Positions 27,444-36,658 are shown, counted from the stretch's first letter. The stretch: 64,000 nucleotides of DNA from Bordetella sp. BOR01 (GCF_019218885.1 NZ_JAHUWT010000005.1:62001-126000), one strand, 5' to 3'. Notes: generated from the sequence alone by a model not told the origin. Program-made: numbers and translations.

Positions 27444-29282
27444 TCAGGATGGGGGATTCTGCAGCGCCAGGGCTTCCAGGTGCATCAGATCGAGCGACAG
27501 TATCGCCTTGCGGATCTCATCGTAATAGTCGTCGAAGCCTGGGTGGAACTGCACGATCCGCGACAGCCAATCCTCGATGTCCGTGAGCCTGCCGTCGCGG
27601 GCCAGAATGGCAAGCTCCAGCCGCACCGGCGAGGGCGGAACGTTCATGCGCGCGGGGGGCGGGGGCAGGGGGGCCGGGCCGGCATCGCTGTCTTCGTAAA
27701 GAAGCGCCGGAACAAGCGTACCGTCCAGCTCGGGCATCTCGATCTCGAAACTGAACGCGCTGCCTTCGCCCGGCACGCTGCTTACGCTCAGTTCGCCCCC
27801 CATGCTTTTCACGATCCGTTCGGCGATGAACAGGCCCAGGCCGACACCGCCGCTGGTACGTTCCAATTGTGTAAAGGCGTCGAAGATACTGCCCTGCTGA
27901 GACAGTTCTATGCCTATGCCCTCGTCTTCGACGCAAAAGCGCACGCGCCAGCGCGGCAGTTCGGTGTCTCGTTGCGCCGTCACGATCAGCCTGATGGTGC
28001 CGCGCTGGGTGAATTTTGCCGCGTTCGAGAGCAGGTTCAACAGCACCTGCTGCAAGCGGCGGCTGTCGACCTCGACCTGCGTGGGCAGATAGGGCGGCGG
28101 TACATAGACGAACCGGTTCTGATTGGCCTGGCCCAGCACGCTGGCATAGGGCGCGATCTCGCCCAGGAAATCTGCCAGTCTCGTGCGCGACGGCGTCAAA
28201 TGCAGGGGCTGCAGCTCGGCCTTGGCATAGTTCAGGACGTCATCGATCAGGGTCAATTGAAAAGCGACTGACCTTTCGATAGCGTCCAGGTGCTCGGCCC
28301 GAGGCGGCCGGCCGCCTTCGCGCAATAGCCGGACGTAGCCCAGTATGGTGGCCAGCGGCGCGCGCATGTCATGCCCGACGTAACTGAGCGTCTGGATCTT
28401 TTGGTTGTTCTTTTCCTGGGCGCAGGCCAGGGCCTGGTTCAGTGCGGTCGTGCGCCGGGTGACTTCAAGGTCTACGCGCAGATGCTCCTTGGCCGACTCT
28501 TTGGGCGGGGCCAGGCGCGCGGCCTGCCGTTGCTTGCTTACTTGGCGGTACCACAGGGTCAGTATCGTCAGGTTGGCCAGCGCCGTAGCCAGATAGGCCG
28601 CTGCGGACAGGCTGGCCATCCAGCTGGTGCCCGCCGATCGGCGGCCGAGCGTGTCGACGCCGCCCAGGTGCGGGACAAGATTGAACAGCGAGACCAGGCA
28701 CGTGGCACCGAGCAGCCGGGCGATGGCCGAGACCTTGCGCAGTTTCAGGAACGACACCGCCAGGTACGCGCACACCACCATGGCCAGCAGCAGGCCCAGC
28801 CCGGCCGCGGCCTGTGGCCACCACGGCGCCGACAGGTTCACGCCCACAAGTGCCACCGTGCCCACCGCCGCGTGCGCAAGCAGGGGAATGGCGATCGCAT
28901 TTCGATGCGCCAGGCTGCACATAAAGCCGACGAAGCACAATGCCATGGCGGAGCCGGCCAGGGACTCGGCCAATGGGTCCCAGGCTTGCAGCCCGGGAAA
29001 CAGGTCGGCCACGCGGTGATGGCCGAGGGTAAACTGAAAAAACGCTGCCGCCAGGGCCGTCATGCCGAGCCAGGCAAACGGCCACGCCCGCGACGCGGCG
29101 AAGCTGATGCCTGCGCTGCAGGCAAGCGCGACGAAGGCGCCGGTTATCAGGCCCTGTACCAGCAAGGGCAGGGCGTCAGGCACGCCCTGCCCGTGGCCGT
29201 TCGCCAGCATGCCTGCCGCACGCAATACGGCCAGGGTCTCCATCGCGCCATCCCCAGGCAATGAGGTAAGCGCCATGTTCAT
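27444..29282 (-). CDS. Membrane sensor histidine kinase
   Basis: 612 residues. Several N-terminal hydrophobic helices (about 40-245) form a membrane sensor. A linker (VTRRTTALNQALACAQEKNNQ) leads to HisKA with SYVGHDMRAPLATILGY (His about 304) and a complete HATPase (NLLSNAAKFTQRG; VEDEGIGIELS; GVGLGLFIAERIV). About 85 extra residues follow the ATPase domain (VRLELAILARDGRLTDIEDW), with no receiver domain. The response regulator gene ends 3 bp upstream, so the two form a two-component pair. The signal is unknown. It has no membrane-free form start; ATG 29282 is used. Confidence 0.88.
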   Translation of the reverse strand: MNMALTSLPGDGAMETLAVLRAAGMLANGHGQGVPDALPLLVQGLITGAFVALACSAGISFAASRAWPFAWLGMTALAAAFFQFTLGHHRVADLFPGLQAWDPLAESLAGSAMALCFVGFMCSLAHRNAIAIPLLAHAAVGTVALVGVNLSAPWWPQAAAGLGLLLAMVVCAYLAVSFLKLRKVSAIARLLGATCLVSLFNLVPHLGGVDTLGRRSAGTSWMASLSAAAYLATALANLTILTLWYRQVSKQRQAARLAPPKESAKEHLRVDLEVTRRTTALNQALACAQEKNNQKIQTLSYVGHDMRAPLATILGYVRLLREGGRPPRAEHLDAIERSVAFQLTLIDDVLNYAKAELQPLHLTPSRTRLADFLGEIAPYASVLGQANQNRFVYVPPPYLPTQVEVDSRRLQQVLLNLLSNAAKFTQRGTIRLIVTAQRDTELPRWRVRFCVEDEGIGIELSQQGSIFDAFTQLERTSGGVGLGLFIAERIVKSMGGELSVSSVPGEGSAFSFEIEMPELDGTLVPALLYEDSDAGPAPLPPPPARMNVPPSPVRLELAILARDGRLTDIEDWLSRIVQFHPGFDDYYDEIRKAILSLDLMHLEALALQNPPS

Positions 29283-29285
29283 GGC

Positions 29286-30101
29286 TCAGTGGATGGTCCG
29301 GCTGGACGGAGACAAGGCCGGATCGGCCGTCGGCTCGAGTCGATTGGTCAAGGCAAGGCGGTACTCGGTGGGGGTAAACCCCAGTTTCCTGCGAAAGGCC
29401 GTCGCAAAGTTGGCGGCGCTGGAAAAACCCATTTCTGCGGCGATATCCGTCACGCTCAGATTGGTTTCATCCAGCAGCTGTTGTGCCATGCGCACTCGTT
29501 CGTCGCGCAGATACTCGAAAACCGTCTTGCCCAGCTCTTTGCGGAAAGCCTGGGACAGTTTTTTCTCGTAGGTGCCGACTTTGCGGGCCAGTTCTTTCAG
29601 GTTGGGCGGCGCCGCCAGGTAATGCGCAAGATAGCTGGTGGCTGCGTTGACAATGACTTGTTCGGTGCTCAGCTTGTGGCGGGCTGGCGGCGACGGGTTA
29701 TCCCTGTGCAGCGCCGTGCGTCTCAAGTGAATATGGATGCGTGCCAGTACCTCCGAGGGCTCGAACGGTTTAAGAACGAAATCCACGCCCGCATTCTGCA
29801 GGCCGCTCAGGCGTTCTTCCAGGCTGCGGGTCGCCGAAAGGAAAATGACGGGAATGCCGGCGGTCGTCGGGTTATGTTGCAGCAGGCGGCAGGCGGTAAA
29901 GCCGTCGGCATTGGGCATGCGCAAATCCATCAGTATCAGATCGGGGGCGATAGCGACTGCGCGGTTGTAGCCCTGATGGCCGTCGAATGCCAAGGTGATG
30001 CGAAAGTCTGCGCTGCGCAGTATTTCAACCAACAGCCGCAGCTCGTCAGGATTGTCATCGACTATCAGTATGTGTTGGCGATGAATACTGGGCGGCGTCA
30101 T
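29286..30101 (-). CDS. Response regulator with AraC-type DNA-binding domain
   Basis: 271 residues from ATG 30101 (GAGGA upstream). The receiver domain (about 10-128) has DD at 15-16, the phospho-acceptor Asp59 in LILMDLRMP, a Thr/Ser in FLSATRS, and Lys in VLKPFEP. A C-terminal AraC/XylS pair of helix-turn-helix motifs follows (about 160-255; LKELARKVGTYEKKLSQAF and LSVTDIAAEMGFSSAANFATAFRRKLGFTP). It is paired with the histidine kinase 3 bp downstream. Its targets are unknown; the adjacent cyclase and bps operon are candidates. Confidence 0.9.
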   Translation of the reverse strand: MTPPSIHRQHILIVDDNPDELRLLVEILRSADFRITLAFDGHQGYNRAVAIAPDLILMDLRMPNADGFTACRLLQHNPTTAGIPVIFLSATRSLEERLSGLQNAGVDFVLKPFEPSEVLARIHIHLRRTALHRDNPSPPARHKLSTEQVIVNAATSYLAHYLAAPPNLKELARKVGTYEKKLSQAFRKELGKTVFEYLRDERVRMAQQLLDETNLSVTDIAAEMGFSSAANFATAFRRKLGFTPTEYRLALTNRLEPTADPALSPSSRTIH

Positions 30102-30226
30102 GGTTGGTATCCTCGACTTGGCGGGGTTGCATACCGTTTGCAATGAACAACGTCTGTGTTCGAGTCCTTTACGATCTCACATTTTTTTCCCCGCGCTTGA
30201 TCAGTATGTGCGCTGTCGCTGGCGCT

Positions 30227-30245
30227 GGCGGGATTCGAGCTCGCG
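30227..30245 (-). other. tRNA T-arm-like remnant near tRNA-Pro
   Basis: GGCGGGATTCGAGCTCGCG here matches the T-arm region of tRNA-Pro (30355-30373) at 18 of 19 positions. Flanks do not fold into a tRNA. It could be a remnant of a duplicated tRNA end or a chance match to the conserved T-loop. Confidence 0.3.
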
Positions 30246-30294
30246 GGCCGGGGCCTGCGCGGGGCGGTTCGATTGGGCGGAATAAAAGTGGGGT

Positions 30295-30336
30295 AAAAAT
30301 CAAAAAGAGCCTGCAGGCGCAGGCCTGCAAGCTCTT
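30295..30336 (-). terminator. Rho-independent terminator of tRNA-Pro
   Basis: AAGAGCCTGCAGGC (30305-30318) and GCCTGCAAGCTCTT (30323-30336) pair at 13 of 14 positions around GCAG. Read on the minus strand the stem is followed by TTTTTGATTTTT. It begins 9 bases after the tRNA CCA end. Confidence 0.88.
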
Positions 30337-30344
30337 GATTCGAT

Positions 30345-30421
30345 TGGTCGGGGCGGCGGGATTCGAACTCGCGACCCTCTGCTCCCAAAGCAGATGCGCT
30401 ACCAGGCTGCGCTACGCCCCG
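30345..30421 (-). tRNA. tRNA-Pro (anticodon TGG)
   Basis: A 77-nt tRNA on the minus strand. The acceptor stem CGGGGCG/CGCCCCG is perfect, followed by ACCA with CCA encoded. The anticodon loop CTTTGGGAG gives UGG, which reads CCA and other Pro codons. The T-arm GTTCGAATC is canonical and the D-arm AGCGCAGCCTGGTAGCGC is normal. It is followed by a strong intrinsic terminator. Short open frames over this gene are not coding. Confidence 0.97.
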
Positions 30422-30604
30422 ACGTGCCGCTATGACTAGCAACGGGGACGCATTGTACCCTAGCTGGCGACCGGTCTTGGCAACCCCCGGGCGCCAGCCG
30501 AAAATCTAACCCCGCGCACCGCTGCAAGCCGATATCATGGGCGCGCACGCTAGGTGCCAGGATGCGGACCTGGCCCCTTTCCGTACATACCGGGAGGCAC
30601 TGTC

Positions 30605-31096
30605 ATGACCATCTGGCAAGAAATCTGGGCCACCATCTGTACCGAATTCAGCGACATCCCCGACGTGGGCGAAGCCACCCGCATCGTGCTGCGGCTGGGG
30701 GTGGCTTTCGTGCTGGGCGGTTTGCTGGGCTATGAGCGCGAACGCAGCGGCAAGGCTGCCGGCCTGCGCACGCATATCCTGGTGGCCCTGGGCGCGGCGC
30801 TGTTCGTGCTGGTGCCGCTGCAGGGCGGCATGCAGATCGGCGATCTCAGCCGCGTGCTGCAAGGCGTGATAGCCGGCATCGGCTTCCTGGGGGCAGGCGC
30901 CATCATCAAGCTCAGCGGCGAGGGCGAGATCCGCGGCCTGACCACCTCGGCCAGTATCTGGATGACGGCTGCCATCGGCGTGGCGGCCGGCATGGGGCGC
31001 GAGGCCACGGCCGTGGCCAGCACCCTGATCGCCCTGTTCGTGCTGGCCGTGCTGCGGCGGGTGGAAAAGCGCATCGAGGCCAGGCAGGAGGGCTGA
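30605..31096 (+). CDS. MgtC/SapB family membrane protein
   Basis: 163 residues from ATG 30605 (GGGAGG upstream). Four to five hydrophobic helices: [71 protein letters not shown] and [18 protein letters not shown] and [15 protein letters not shown] are the family signatures. MgtC proteins support growth in low Mg2+ and survival in macrophages; shorter SapB-type members like this lack the C-terminal ACT-like domain. It stands alone between the tRNA and iron module 2. Confidence 0.88.
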   Translation: MTIWQEIWATICTEFSDIPDVGEATRIVLRLGVAFVLGGLLGYERERSGKAAGLRTHILVALGAALFVLVPLQGGMQIGDLSRVLQGVIAGIGFLGAGAIIKLSGEGEIRGLTTSASIWMTAAIGVAAGMGREATAVASTLIALFVLAVLRRVEKRIEARQEG

Positions 31097-31140
31097 CCGG
31101 CCAGGCCGCCACCCGCCAGCTTCGGCCCGGCGCGGCCTGA

Positions 31141-33552
31141 CTAGAAATCGAACGTCACCGACAGCATCGCCGTGCGCGGGGCGCCCAGGTACATCGAGCC
31201 GTAGTCCGTGGCCGGGCCCGTCCAGTAGTTCTTGTTGAACACGTTGAACACGTTCAGGCGAAACACGGTGGGCGTGCCCGCAATCTTGGTGTGGTAGCGC
31301 GCGCCCAGGTCCAGGCGGGTCCAGTCCGGCAGCTTCTGGGTGTTGGCCTGGTCCAGATATTGCGAGCCGTTGTAGACCAGCATGGACGTCAGGGTCAGGC
31401 CGGGCAGGGCGGGCAAGTCCCATTCGGCGCCCAGGTTGGCCTGGAAGCGCGGCACATTGATGGGGCGGTTGCCGGTGTTGGCACCGCCGGGCGTCTTGGT
31501 CAGTTCGGCGTCGTAGTACACCGCGCCGCCCAGCAGGCGCACGCCGCGGGTCACGGTGCCGAACACGTTCAGTTCCAGGCCGCGGTTGCGCTGTTCGCCG
31601 TTGACGCTGAAGACATTGTCGTACATGTTGCCGCTGGGTTTCTTCACCTGGAAAGCGGCCAGCGTGGCGCCGAAGCTGCCGCTGTCGTATTTCACGCCGA
31701 TTTCATATTGCTTGGACTTGTACGGGGGAAAGACTTCGCCGGCGTTGTCGGCCTCTATCGGTGCGGTCTGCCCGGCGCTCAGGCCTTCGATGTAATTGCC
31801 GTAGAACGACACTTGCTGCCATGGCCGTACCACCAGCCCCACCATCGGCGTCAGCGCGTCTTCGTCGTAGCGCGAAGTGCGGGCACCGGTGGCCTCGTTA
31901 TAGTTCTCGGCTTCGACCCGCTGCTGGCGCACGCCCAGGGTCAGCTGCACCAGATCCTCTTTGTACGACAGCGTATCGGCCAGGGCCACGCTGGTCAGCG
32001 TGGTGCGCGCGTTCCATGGAACATCGGTGGGGATGCCGCCGCAGTCCGGCTTGGGTACGCCGATGGGGTTGTAGATATTCGAGTCCGTCAGCCCGGGGCA
32101 AGGCGAAAGGGTATAACCACTTTTGCGCAGCAGGTAGTCGCCGGCCAGGGTCATGCTGTGGCCGATGGCGCCTGTATCGAACCTGGCGCGCAGGCCCACG
32201 CGGGCGGCCGTCGTGTCGAAGATGAATTTCGCGGCCGCATCGCGGGTTTGTGTATCGCCGGCTTCATTGATGATGGTGGGATTGCCCATGATCCCGGAAA
32301 AGCGCCCGCGCGTATGGCCGATGCCGGCGAAGCCGGTGATGGCATCGGTGAAGTCGTACTCGGCCCGGCCCGCCACGACCGTGTTGCGGGTCTTGAAGTG
32401 TTCCCACGATTGGCCGGGATTGCGGCGCGCATTCGGGGCGTCGGGCACATCCAGGCCTTCGGCCAGGGCCATGCCGCGCGTGTTGCCTTCGGTGCGCTGT
32501 TCCTGGCCCACGTAATCGGCCGACACCCGCAAGCGTTCACCGCGGTAGTCCAGGCCGACCGAACCCAGGGTGGCCTGCGAGTCCTGGTGATCCACGCCCG
32601 TGTCGCCCTGGCGGTGCGAGGCGTTGACGCGGATGCCGAAGCGATTGTTCTCGCCGAAGCGGCGGCCGATATCCACCGCGCCGCCATATTGCGAGGTCAT
32701 GCGGTAGTCGGCCCTGACCCGGGTCAGCGGGTCGTCATCGGCCCGCTTGGGAATGACATCGATGGCGCCGCCCACCGAGCCGGTCGGCGACATGCCGTTC
32801 AGCAGGGCCGATGGCCCCTTCAGTACCTCGACGCGCTCGATGTAATCGGTGCCCGATTTATAGATGGGCGCAAGGCCGGGCAGGCCGTTGAACGACATAT
32901 CGGTCGAATCCAGCGGAAAGCCCCGGATCGTGAAGGTTTCGCTTTCGCCGCCGCGTTCGCCGCCGGCCGCGCGCACCGACGGATCGTTGACCAGCACATC
33001 GGCCACGCTGCTGGCCTGCTGGTTGCGGATCTGCTGGGCGGTGAAGCTGGTGAAGTTGAAGGGCATCTCCATGAAATCGCGAGTGCCCAGCATGCCCAGC
33101 GATCCACCCGTGGCAATCTGTCCGCCTTCATAGGCCGGGGGCAGGCTGCCCGCTTGCTGGCCCACCACCGTCACGGTTTGCAGTTGGCTGACCGCATCGG
33201 CGCGCGACAGCGTGATGCTGTTGCCCTGCCGCGATGCATCGATGCCGGTGCCGCGCAACAGCCGCGCCAGCGCCTGTTCGGGTGTCAGCTGGCCCGATAC
33301 TGCGGGGGCGCTCAGGCCTTGTACGGTCTCGGGGGTATAGAAGAACTGCAGGGATGTCTGGCGGCCCAGTTCGATCAGCGCATCGCCCAAAGGCTGGGCG
33401 ACGATGTTGATGGCCGCGGGGGCCTGCGGCGCCTGCGCCTGTGCGTGCACCGGTACGGCCTGCGCCAAGGCTGCCAGGACGGCCATGGCGGCCAGGTTCA
33501 GGCGCAACGCTACTGGGGGGCGTTGCGGGGCGATGCCGGTAACAGTATTCAC
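31141..33552 (-). CDS. TonB-dependent ferric-siderophore receptor with STN domain (module 2)
   Basis: 803 residues. The signal peptide ends near VPVHAQAQA. The STN domain (NIVAQPLGDALIELG to GNSITLS) is followed by a likely TonB box (LQTVTVVGQQ), a plug (VLVNDPSVRAAGG; FTIRGFPLD; ERVEVLKGPSALLNG; GGAIDVIPKRADD) and a barrel ending MLSVTFDF with C-terminal Phe. Plug and barrel motifs match the module 1 receptor closely (for example DIGRRFGxxNRFGIRxNA), so the two are paralogues. It lies 142 bp downstream of its FecR gene. The ligand is unknown. Confidence 0.92.
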   Translation of the reverse strand: MNTVTGIAPQRPPVALRLNLAAMAVLAALAQAVPVHAQAQAPQAPAAINIVAQPLGDALIELGRQTSLQFFYTPETVQGLSAPAVSGQLTPEQALARLLRGTGIDASRQGNSITLSRADAVSQLQTVTVVGQQAGSLPPAYEGGQIATGGSLGMLGTRDFMEMPFNFTSFTAQQIRNQQASSVADVLVNDPSVRAAGGERGGESETFTIRGFPLDSTDMSFNGLPGLAPIYKSGTDYIERVEVLKGPSALLNGMSPTGSVGGAIDVIPKRADDDPLTRVRADYRMTSQYGGAVDIGRRFGENNRFGIRVNASHRQGDTGVDHQDSQATLGSVGLDYRGERLRVSADYVGQEQRTEGNTRGMALAEGLDVPDAPNARRNPGQSWEHFKTRNTVVAGRAEYDFTDAITGFAGIGHTRGRFSGIMGNPTIINEAGDTQTRDAAAKFIFDTTAARVGLRARFDTGAIGHSMTLAGDYLLRKSGYTLSPCPGLTDSNIYNPIGVPKPDCGGIPTDVPWNARTTLTSVALADTLSYKEDLVQLTLGVRQQRVEAENYNEATGARTSRYDEDALTPMVGLVVRPWQQVSFYGNYIEGLSAGQTAPIEADNAGEVFPPYKSKQYEIGVKYDSGSFGATLAAFQVKKPSGNMYDNVFSVNGEQRNRGLELNVFGTVTRGVRLLGGAVYYDAELTKTPGGANTGNRPINVPRFQANLGAEWDLPALPGLTLTSMLVYNGSQYLDQANTQKLPDWTRLDLGARYHTKIAGTPTVFRLNVFNVFNKNYWTGPATDYGSMYLGAPRTAMLSVTFDF

Positions 33553-33694
33553 AGTCCAGGATTTCCATTCGCACGTGCGCCGACAGGGCGCCGCTACTTA
33601 TGGATGACGCGTCAGCCTGCGCGCTTCCTGAACGAGAATCACTCTTGATTTGTAATTTTTTGTATCGCCACGCGGCCTGCCCGGCTGCCCGGAC

Positions 33695-34741
33695 CTACCG
33701 CGCAACGATCTCGGCGCGGCCATCTGCGTGCGGCTGGACCTGCACGGGCATGATGCGCGGCAAGGCGGCCAGCAGGGCGCCCGGATCGTCGATACGGAAA
33801 ATGCCCGATATCCGCATGCCGCGCACTTTCGGGTCGCGCAGCAGCACGGGCTGGTCCAGGTAGCGGTTCAGTTCCGCCACCGCTTCGGACAAGGGGGTGC
33901 CGCGGAACACGATCTGCCCGTCGCGCCAGGCGGTCTTGGCCGCCACATCGGCATTGTCGTATGCGGGCGGGATGCCGTCGGGGCCGGCGCTGGCTTCCCA
34001 GCCCGCCGCCAGGCGGGTGGTCTGGCGGCGCCACCAGGGGCCGGCACTGAGCTCGATTTCGCCTTGCGCGACCGTGACCACGATCGTGTCGCCCTCGCGC
34101 CGCATGTTGAAGCAGGCACCCAGCGTGCGCACCGACCCGGTATCGGCATCGACCACGAATGGCCGGTTGGGGTCGGGTGCGACGCGGCACAGGATCTCGC
34201 CGGCCGCAAGCGCGACATTGCGGCGGTCGTCGTAGAACTGCACGCGCGCGGTCGTGCCGGTGTTCAGGTCGAATTGCGTGCTGTCGGGCAATTGCTCGCG
34301 GCGCTGTTCGCCGCGGTTGGTAGAGAAGGCCGCCTCGTAGTCGGGCGCGCCGCGCCACAGGCGGTGTGCGCCTATCGTCGCCGCGGAGCCCACCGCGGCC
34401 ACCGCGCAGGTGGCACCCATGCCATAGATGATGCGCCGGCGCCCGGGCGAGAAACCGGGCGCATGGCGATGGCCGCTGCCGATGGCCGCGGCCGGTGGCG
34501 CGTGGTCGGCGGCGGCCGCATAGCCCAGCGCGCGCAGCCGGCTGGCCGGCACCTGGCCGGCCGCATCCCATAGCGCCTGTACGTGGCGGTACTGGCGCTC
34601 GTTCAACGGATCGGCCTGGCGCCAGGCCACGAATTGCTGGCGCTCGGCGGCGCTCATGGCGCCCGACTGCTCGCGCGTGAACCAGTAAGCGGCCAGGTCG
34701 CGCCGGTTGCCGGTCGTAGCGGAATCGATGGGGTCGTTCAT
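33695..34741 (-). CDS. FecR-like anti-sigma / sigma-regulator protein (module 2)
   Basis: 348 residues from ATG 34741; an in-frame ATG at 34777 would add 12. An N-terminal sigma-binding domain (LAAYWFTREQSGAMSAAERQQFVAW) precedes one membrane helix (IIYGMGATCAVAAVGSAATIG), then the periplasmic FecR domain (FSTNRGEQRREQLPDSTQFDLN; LGACFNMRREGD) and an STN-contacting C-terminus (LSEAVAELNRYLDQPV). It transmits receptor signal to the ECF factor encoded 69 bp upstream. Domain order and key motifs parallel the module 1 copy. Confidence 0.88.
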   Translation of the reverse strand: MNDPIDSATTGNRRDLAAYWFTREQSGAMSAAERQQFVAWRQADPLNERQYRHVQALWDAAGQVPASRLRALGYAAAADHAPPAAAIGSGHRHAPGFSPGRRRIIYGMGATCAVAAVGSAATIGAHRLWRGAPDYEAAFSTNRGEQRREQLPDSTQFDLNTGTTARVQFYDDRRNVALAAGEILCRVAPDPNRPFVVDADTGSVRTLGACFNMRREGDTIVVTVAQGEIELSAGPWWRRQTTRLAAGWEASAGPDGIPPAYDNADVAAKTAWRDGQIVFRGTPLSEAVAELNRYLDQPVLLRDPKVRGMRISGIFRIDDPGALLAALPRIMPVQVQPHADGRAEIVAR

Positions 34742-34810
34742 GGTTGCCACCTGCGGGCAAGATTGCCCCTCATCCATACAGACGCTTGGCAGGATGGCGA
34801 ACCTGAATAC

Positions 34811-35317
34811 TCACAGGCCATGATTGTGTAACTTATCTTGTAAATGACGCATGGCCCGCATCATATGCCGCTCGATCATGTTGCGAGACACCCCAAGGTG
34901 GGCGGCGATGCGCTCGTGCGGCCAGCCTTCCAGGCGATGCAGCTTGAAGACTTCCTGGCAGGCCAGCGGCAGCTCGGACAACGCCTGGACCATGGCGTCG
35001 GCCAACTGCCGGGCCGCGCAGCTTTCTTCGGCGCTGGCGGCAGCAGGGTGTTTTTCATCGGGCAATTCATGCAGGGGCAGGGCGGCCCGCACCGTGTGCG
35101 CCCGGTGCATGCTGACCATCCGGTTGTAGACGCTGCGCTGCAGATAGGCGCGAGGTTCCTCGATGGCGCCCACGCCGTTTTCCAGCAGGCTGGCCATGGT
35201 GTCCTGCATGGCGTCTTCCGCGTCTTCGCGCCGCACTTGCTTGCGGCGCCATGCGCCAAGCAACTGGCTGTATTGGGCAAGCCAGTCCTTGGAGTGTGCC
35301 GATCGGTCGCGCGCCAT
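34811..35317 (-). CDS. FecI-like ECF sigma factor (module 2)
   Basis: 168 residues. Region 2 (DAEDAMQDTMASLLENG; YLQRSVYNRMVSMHRAHT) and region 4 (LSELPLACQEVFKLHRLEGWPHERIAAHLGVSRNMIERHMMRAMRHL) are complete. It is predicted to drive the receptor gene at 31141-33552. The start faces the PepSY gene at 35460 across a 142-bp region with a Fur-box-like sequence, so iron may control both directions. Confidence 0.9.
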   Translation of the reverse strand: MARDRSAHSKDWLAQYSQLLGAWRRKQVRREDAEDAMQDTMASLLENGVGAIEEPRAYLQRSVYNRMVSMHRAHTVRAALPLHELPDEKHPAAASAEESCAARQLADAMVQALSELPLACQEVFKLHRLEGWPHERIAAHLGVSRNMIERHMMRAMRHLQDKLHNHGL

Positions 35318-35354
35318 GAAAGCAGGAAAGGGGGAAGATCAAGGACGTTATTAT

Positions 35355-35376
35355 TACTAACCATTCTCATTCTTAC
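35355..35376 (-). promoter_or_regulatory. Fur-box-like site between module 2 sigma gene and PepSY gene
   Basis: On the minus strand AAGAATGAGAATGGTTAG shows two NATRAT-type hexamers of a Fur box, in the AT-rich part of the divergent region. The match is weaker than the module 1 site. Confidence 0.5.
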
Positions 35377-35459
35377 AAATGCCCGGGCAATTCTGTTTTC
35401 TGGCGAACGTCAGCCGGGCACTTATAGAATCGCAGCCACCATCGCTTTCGGCCCTACCC

Positions 35460-36620
35460 ATGCCCACCCGCCATTTCGCAGCCTGGTACAGCATTCATCG
35501 ATGGACCAGCCTGATCTGCACGCTGTCGCTGTTGCTGCTGTGCGTGACCGGCGTGCCATTGATACTGAAAGAGGAAATCGGCACCTGGACCGGCACGACC
35601 GTAGAGCCGGCCGACATGCCCGGGGTCGCCACCCGAGCCAGCATCGACCGGATGGTGGCCGATGCCCGCGCGCGGCGGCCGGGCGATGCCGTGCGCTACG
35701 TGTCGCAAAGCGACGACTCGCCGGCCTGGTTCGTGGCCATGGGCAAGACGGTCGATGCCGGCGTGTCCACGGCCGTCTACAAGTACGATGCGCGCACCGG
35801 CGAGATGATCAACGACATCGACCAGCACGGCGGTGTCATGCAGACCATCCGGCACTTGCACGTCGATCTGTTCGCGGGGCTGCCGGGTACGCTGTTCATC
35901 GGGCTGATGGGCGTGCTGTTCGTGGCCTCGATGGTGTCGGGCATCGTGGTCTACGGGGTGTTCATGCGTGGCCTGCCGTTCGGCACGGTACGCCGCGATC
36001 GCGCGCCGCGCGTGAAGTGGCTGGACTTGCATAACTTGCTGGGCATCACGGCGGCGGCCTGGCTGCTGGTGGTGGGACTGACCGGCGCCATCAACACGCT
36101 GGCCTTGCCGATGCTGTCGCACTGGCAGTCCACCGACCTGGCCGCGCTGGTGCAGCAATGGCGCGGCGCGCCGGCGGATGGCGAGCCCGCGGCAGGCTCG
36201 GCCCAACGGGCCATGGACACGGCGCGCGAGGCCGCGCCCGGCATGGAAGTGTCGTTCATCGGGTATCCGGGCAGCCTGTTCGCGACGCCGCACCACTACC
36301 TGGTGTTCATGCATGGCGACACGCCCTTGACCTCAAGACTGCTGGAGCCCGTTGTGGTGGATGCGGCGTCGGGCCAGTTGGTGGCCAGGCAGCCGCTGCC
36401 CTGGTACCTGACCATGGTGCTGCTGTCGCAGCCCCTGCATTTTGGCGATTACGGCGGCATGCCGCTGAAGGTGCTGTGGATACTGCTGGACCTGGTGGCC
36501 ATCGGCGTACTGGGCAGCGGCGTGGTGCTGTGGTGGGCGCGTGGCGATGCCCTGCGCACGCGTGCCAGGCTGCTGGCCCGGCAGGCTGGCACGCGGCAGG
36601 AACAGCCGGCTTCCCGGTAG
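35460..36620 (+). CDS. PepSY-associated TM helix protein (module 2)
   Basis: 386 residues from ATG 35460. Membrane segments: WTSLICTLSLLLLCVTGVPLI, LFIGLMGVLFVASMVSGIVVYG, GITAAAWLLVVGLTGAINTLA and LWILLDLVAIGVLGSGVVLWW. PepSY signatures include HVDLFAGLPGTLFIG and FIGYPGSLFATPHHYLVFMHG. It is the counterpart of 6999-8246 but is divergent from, rather than downstream of, the receptor operon. Probable role in reductive iron release or siderophore handling at the inner membrane (inference). Confidence 0.83.
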   Translation: MPTRHFAAWYSIHRWTSLICTLSLLLLCVTGVPLILKEEIGTWTGTTVEPADMPGVATRASIDRMVADARARRPGDAVRYVSQSDDSPAWFVAMGKTVDAGVSTAVYKYDARTGEMINDIDQHGGVMQTIRHLHVDLFAGLPGTLFIGLMGVLFVASMVSGIVVYGVFMRGLPFGTVRRDRAPRVKWLDLHNLLGITAAAWLLVVGLTGAINTLALPMLSHWQSTDLAALVQQWRGAPADGEPAAGSAQRAMDTAREAAPGMEVSFIGYPGSLFATPHHYLVFMHGDTPLTSRLLEPVVVDAASGQLVARQPLPWYLTMVLLSQPLHFGDYGGMPLKVLWILLDLVAIGVLGSGVVLWWARGDALRTRARLLARQAGTRQEQPASR

Positions 36621-36658
36621 CGCGCCTTGCCGCGCCGGCAGGCTGGTGATGGCGCTGC

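Noticed and set aside
30098-30442. Small open frames on both strands over the tRNA-Pro gene
   Set aside because: They translate the tRNA itself (for example [21 protein letters not shown], a well-known false protein from tRNA genes).
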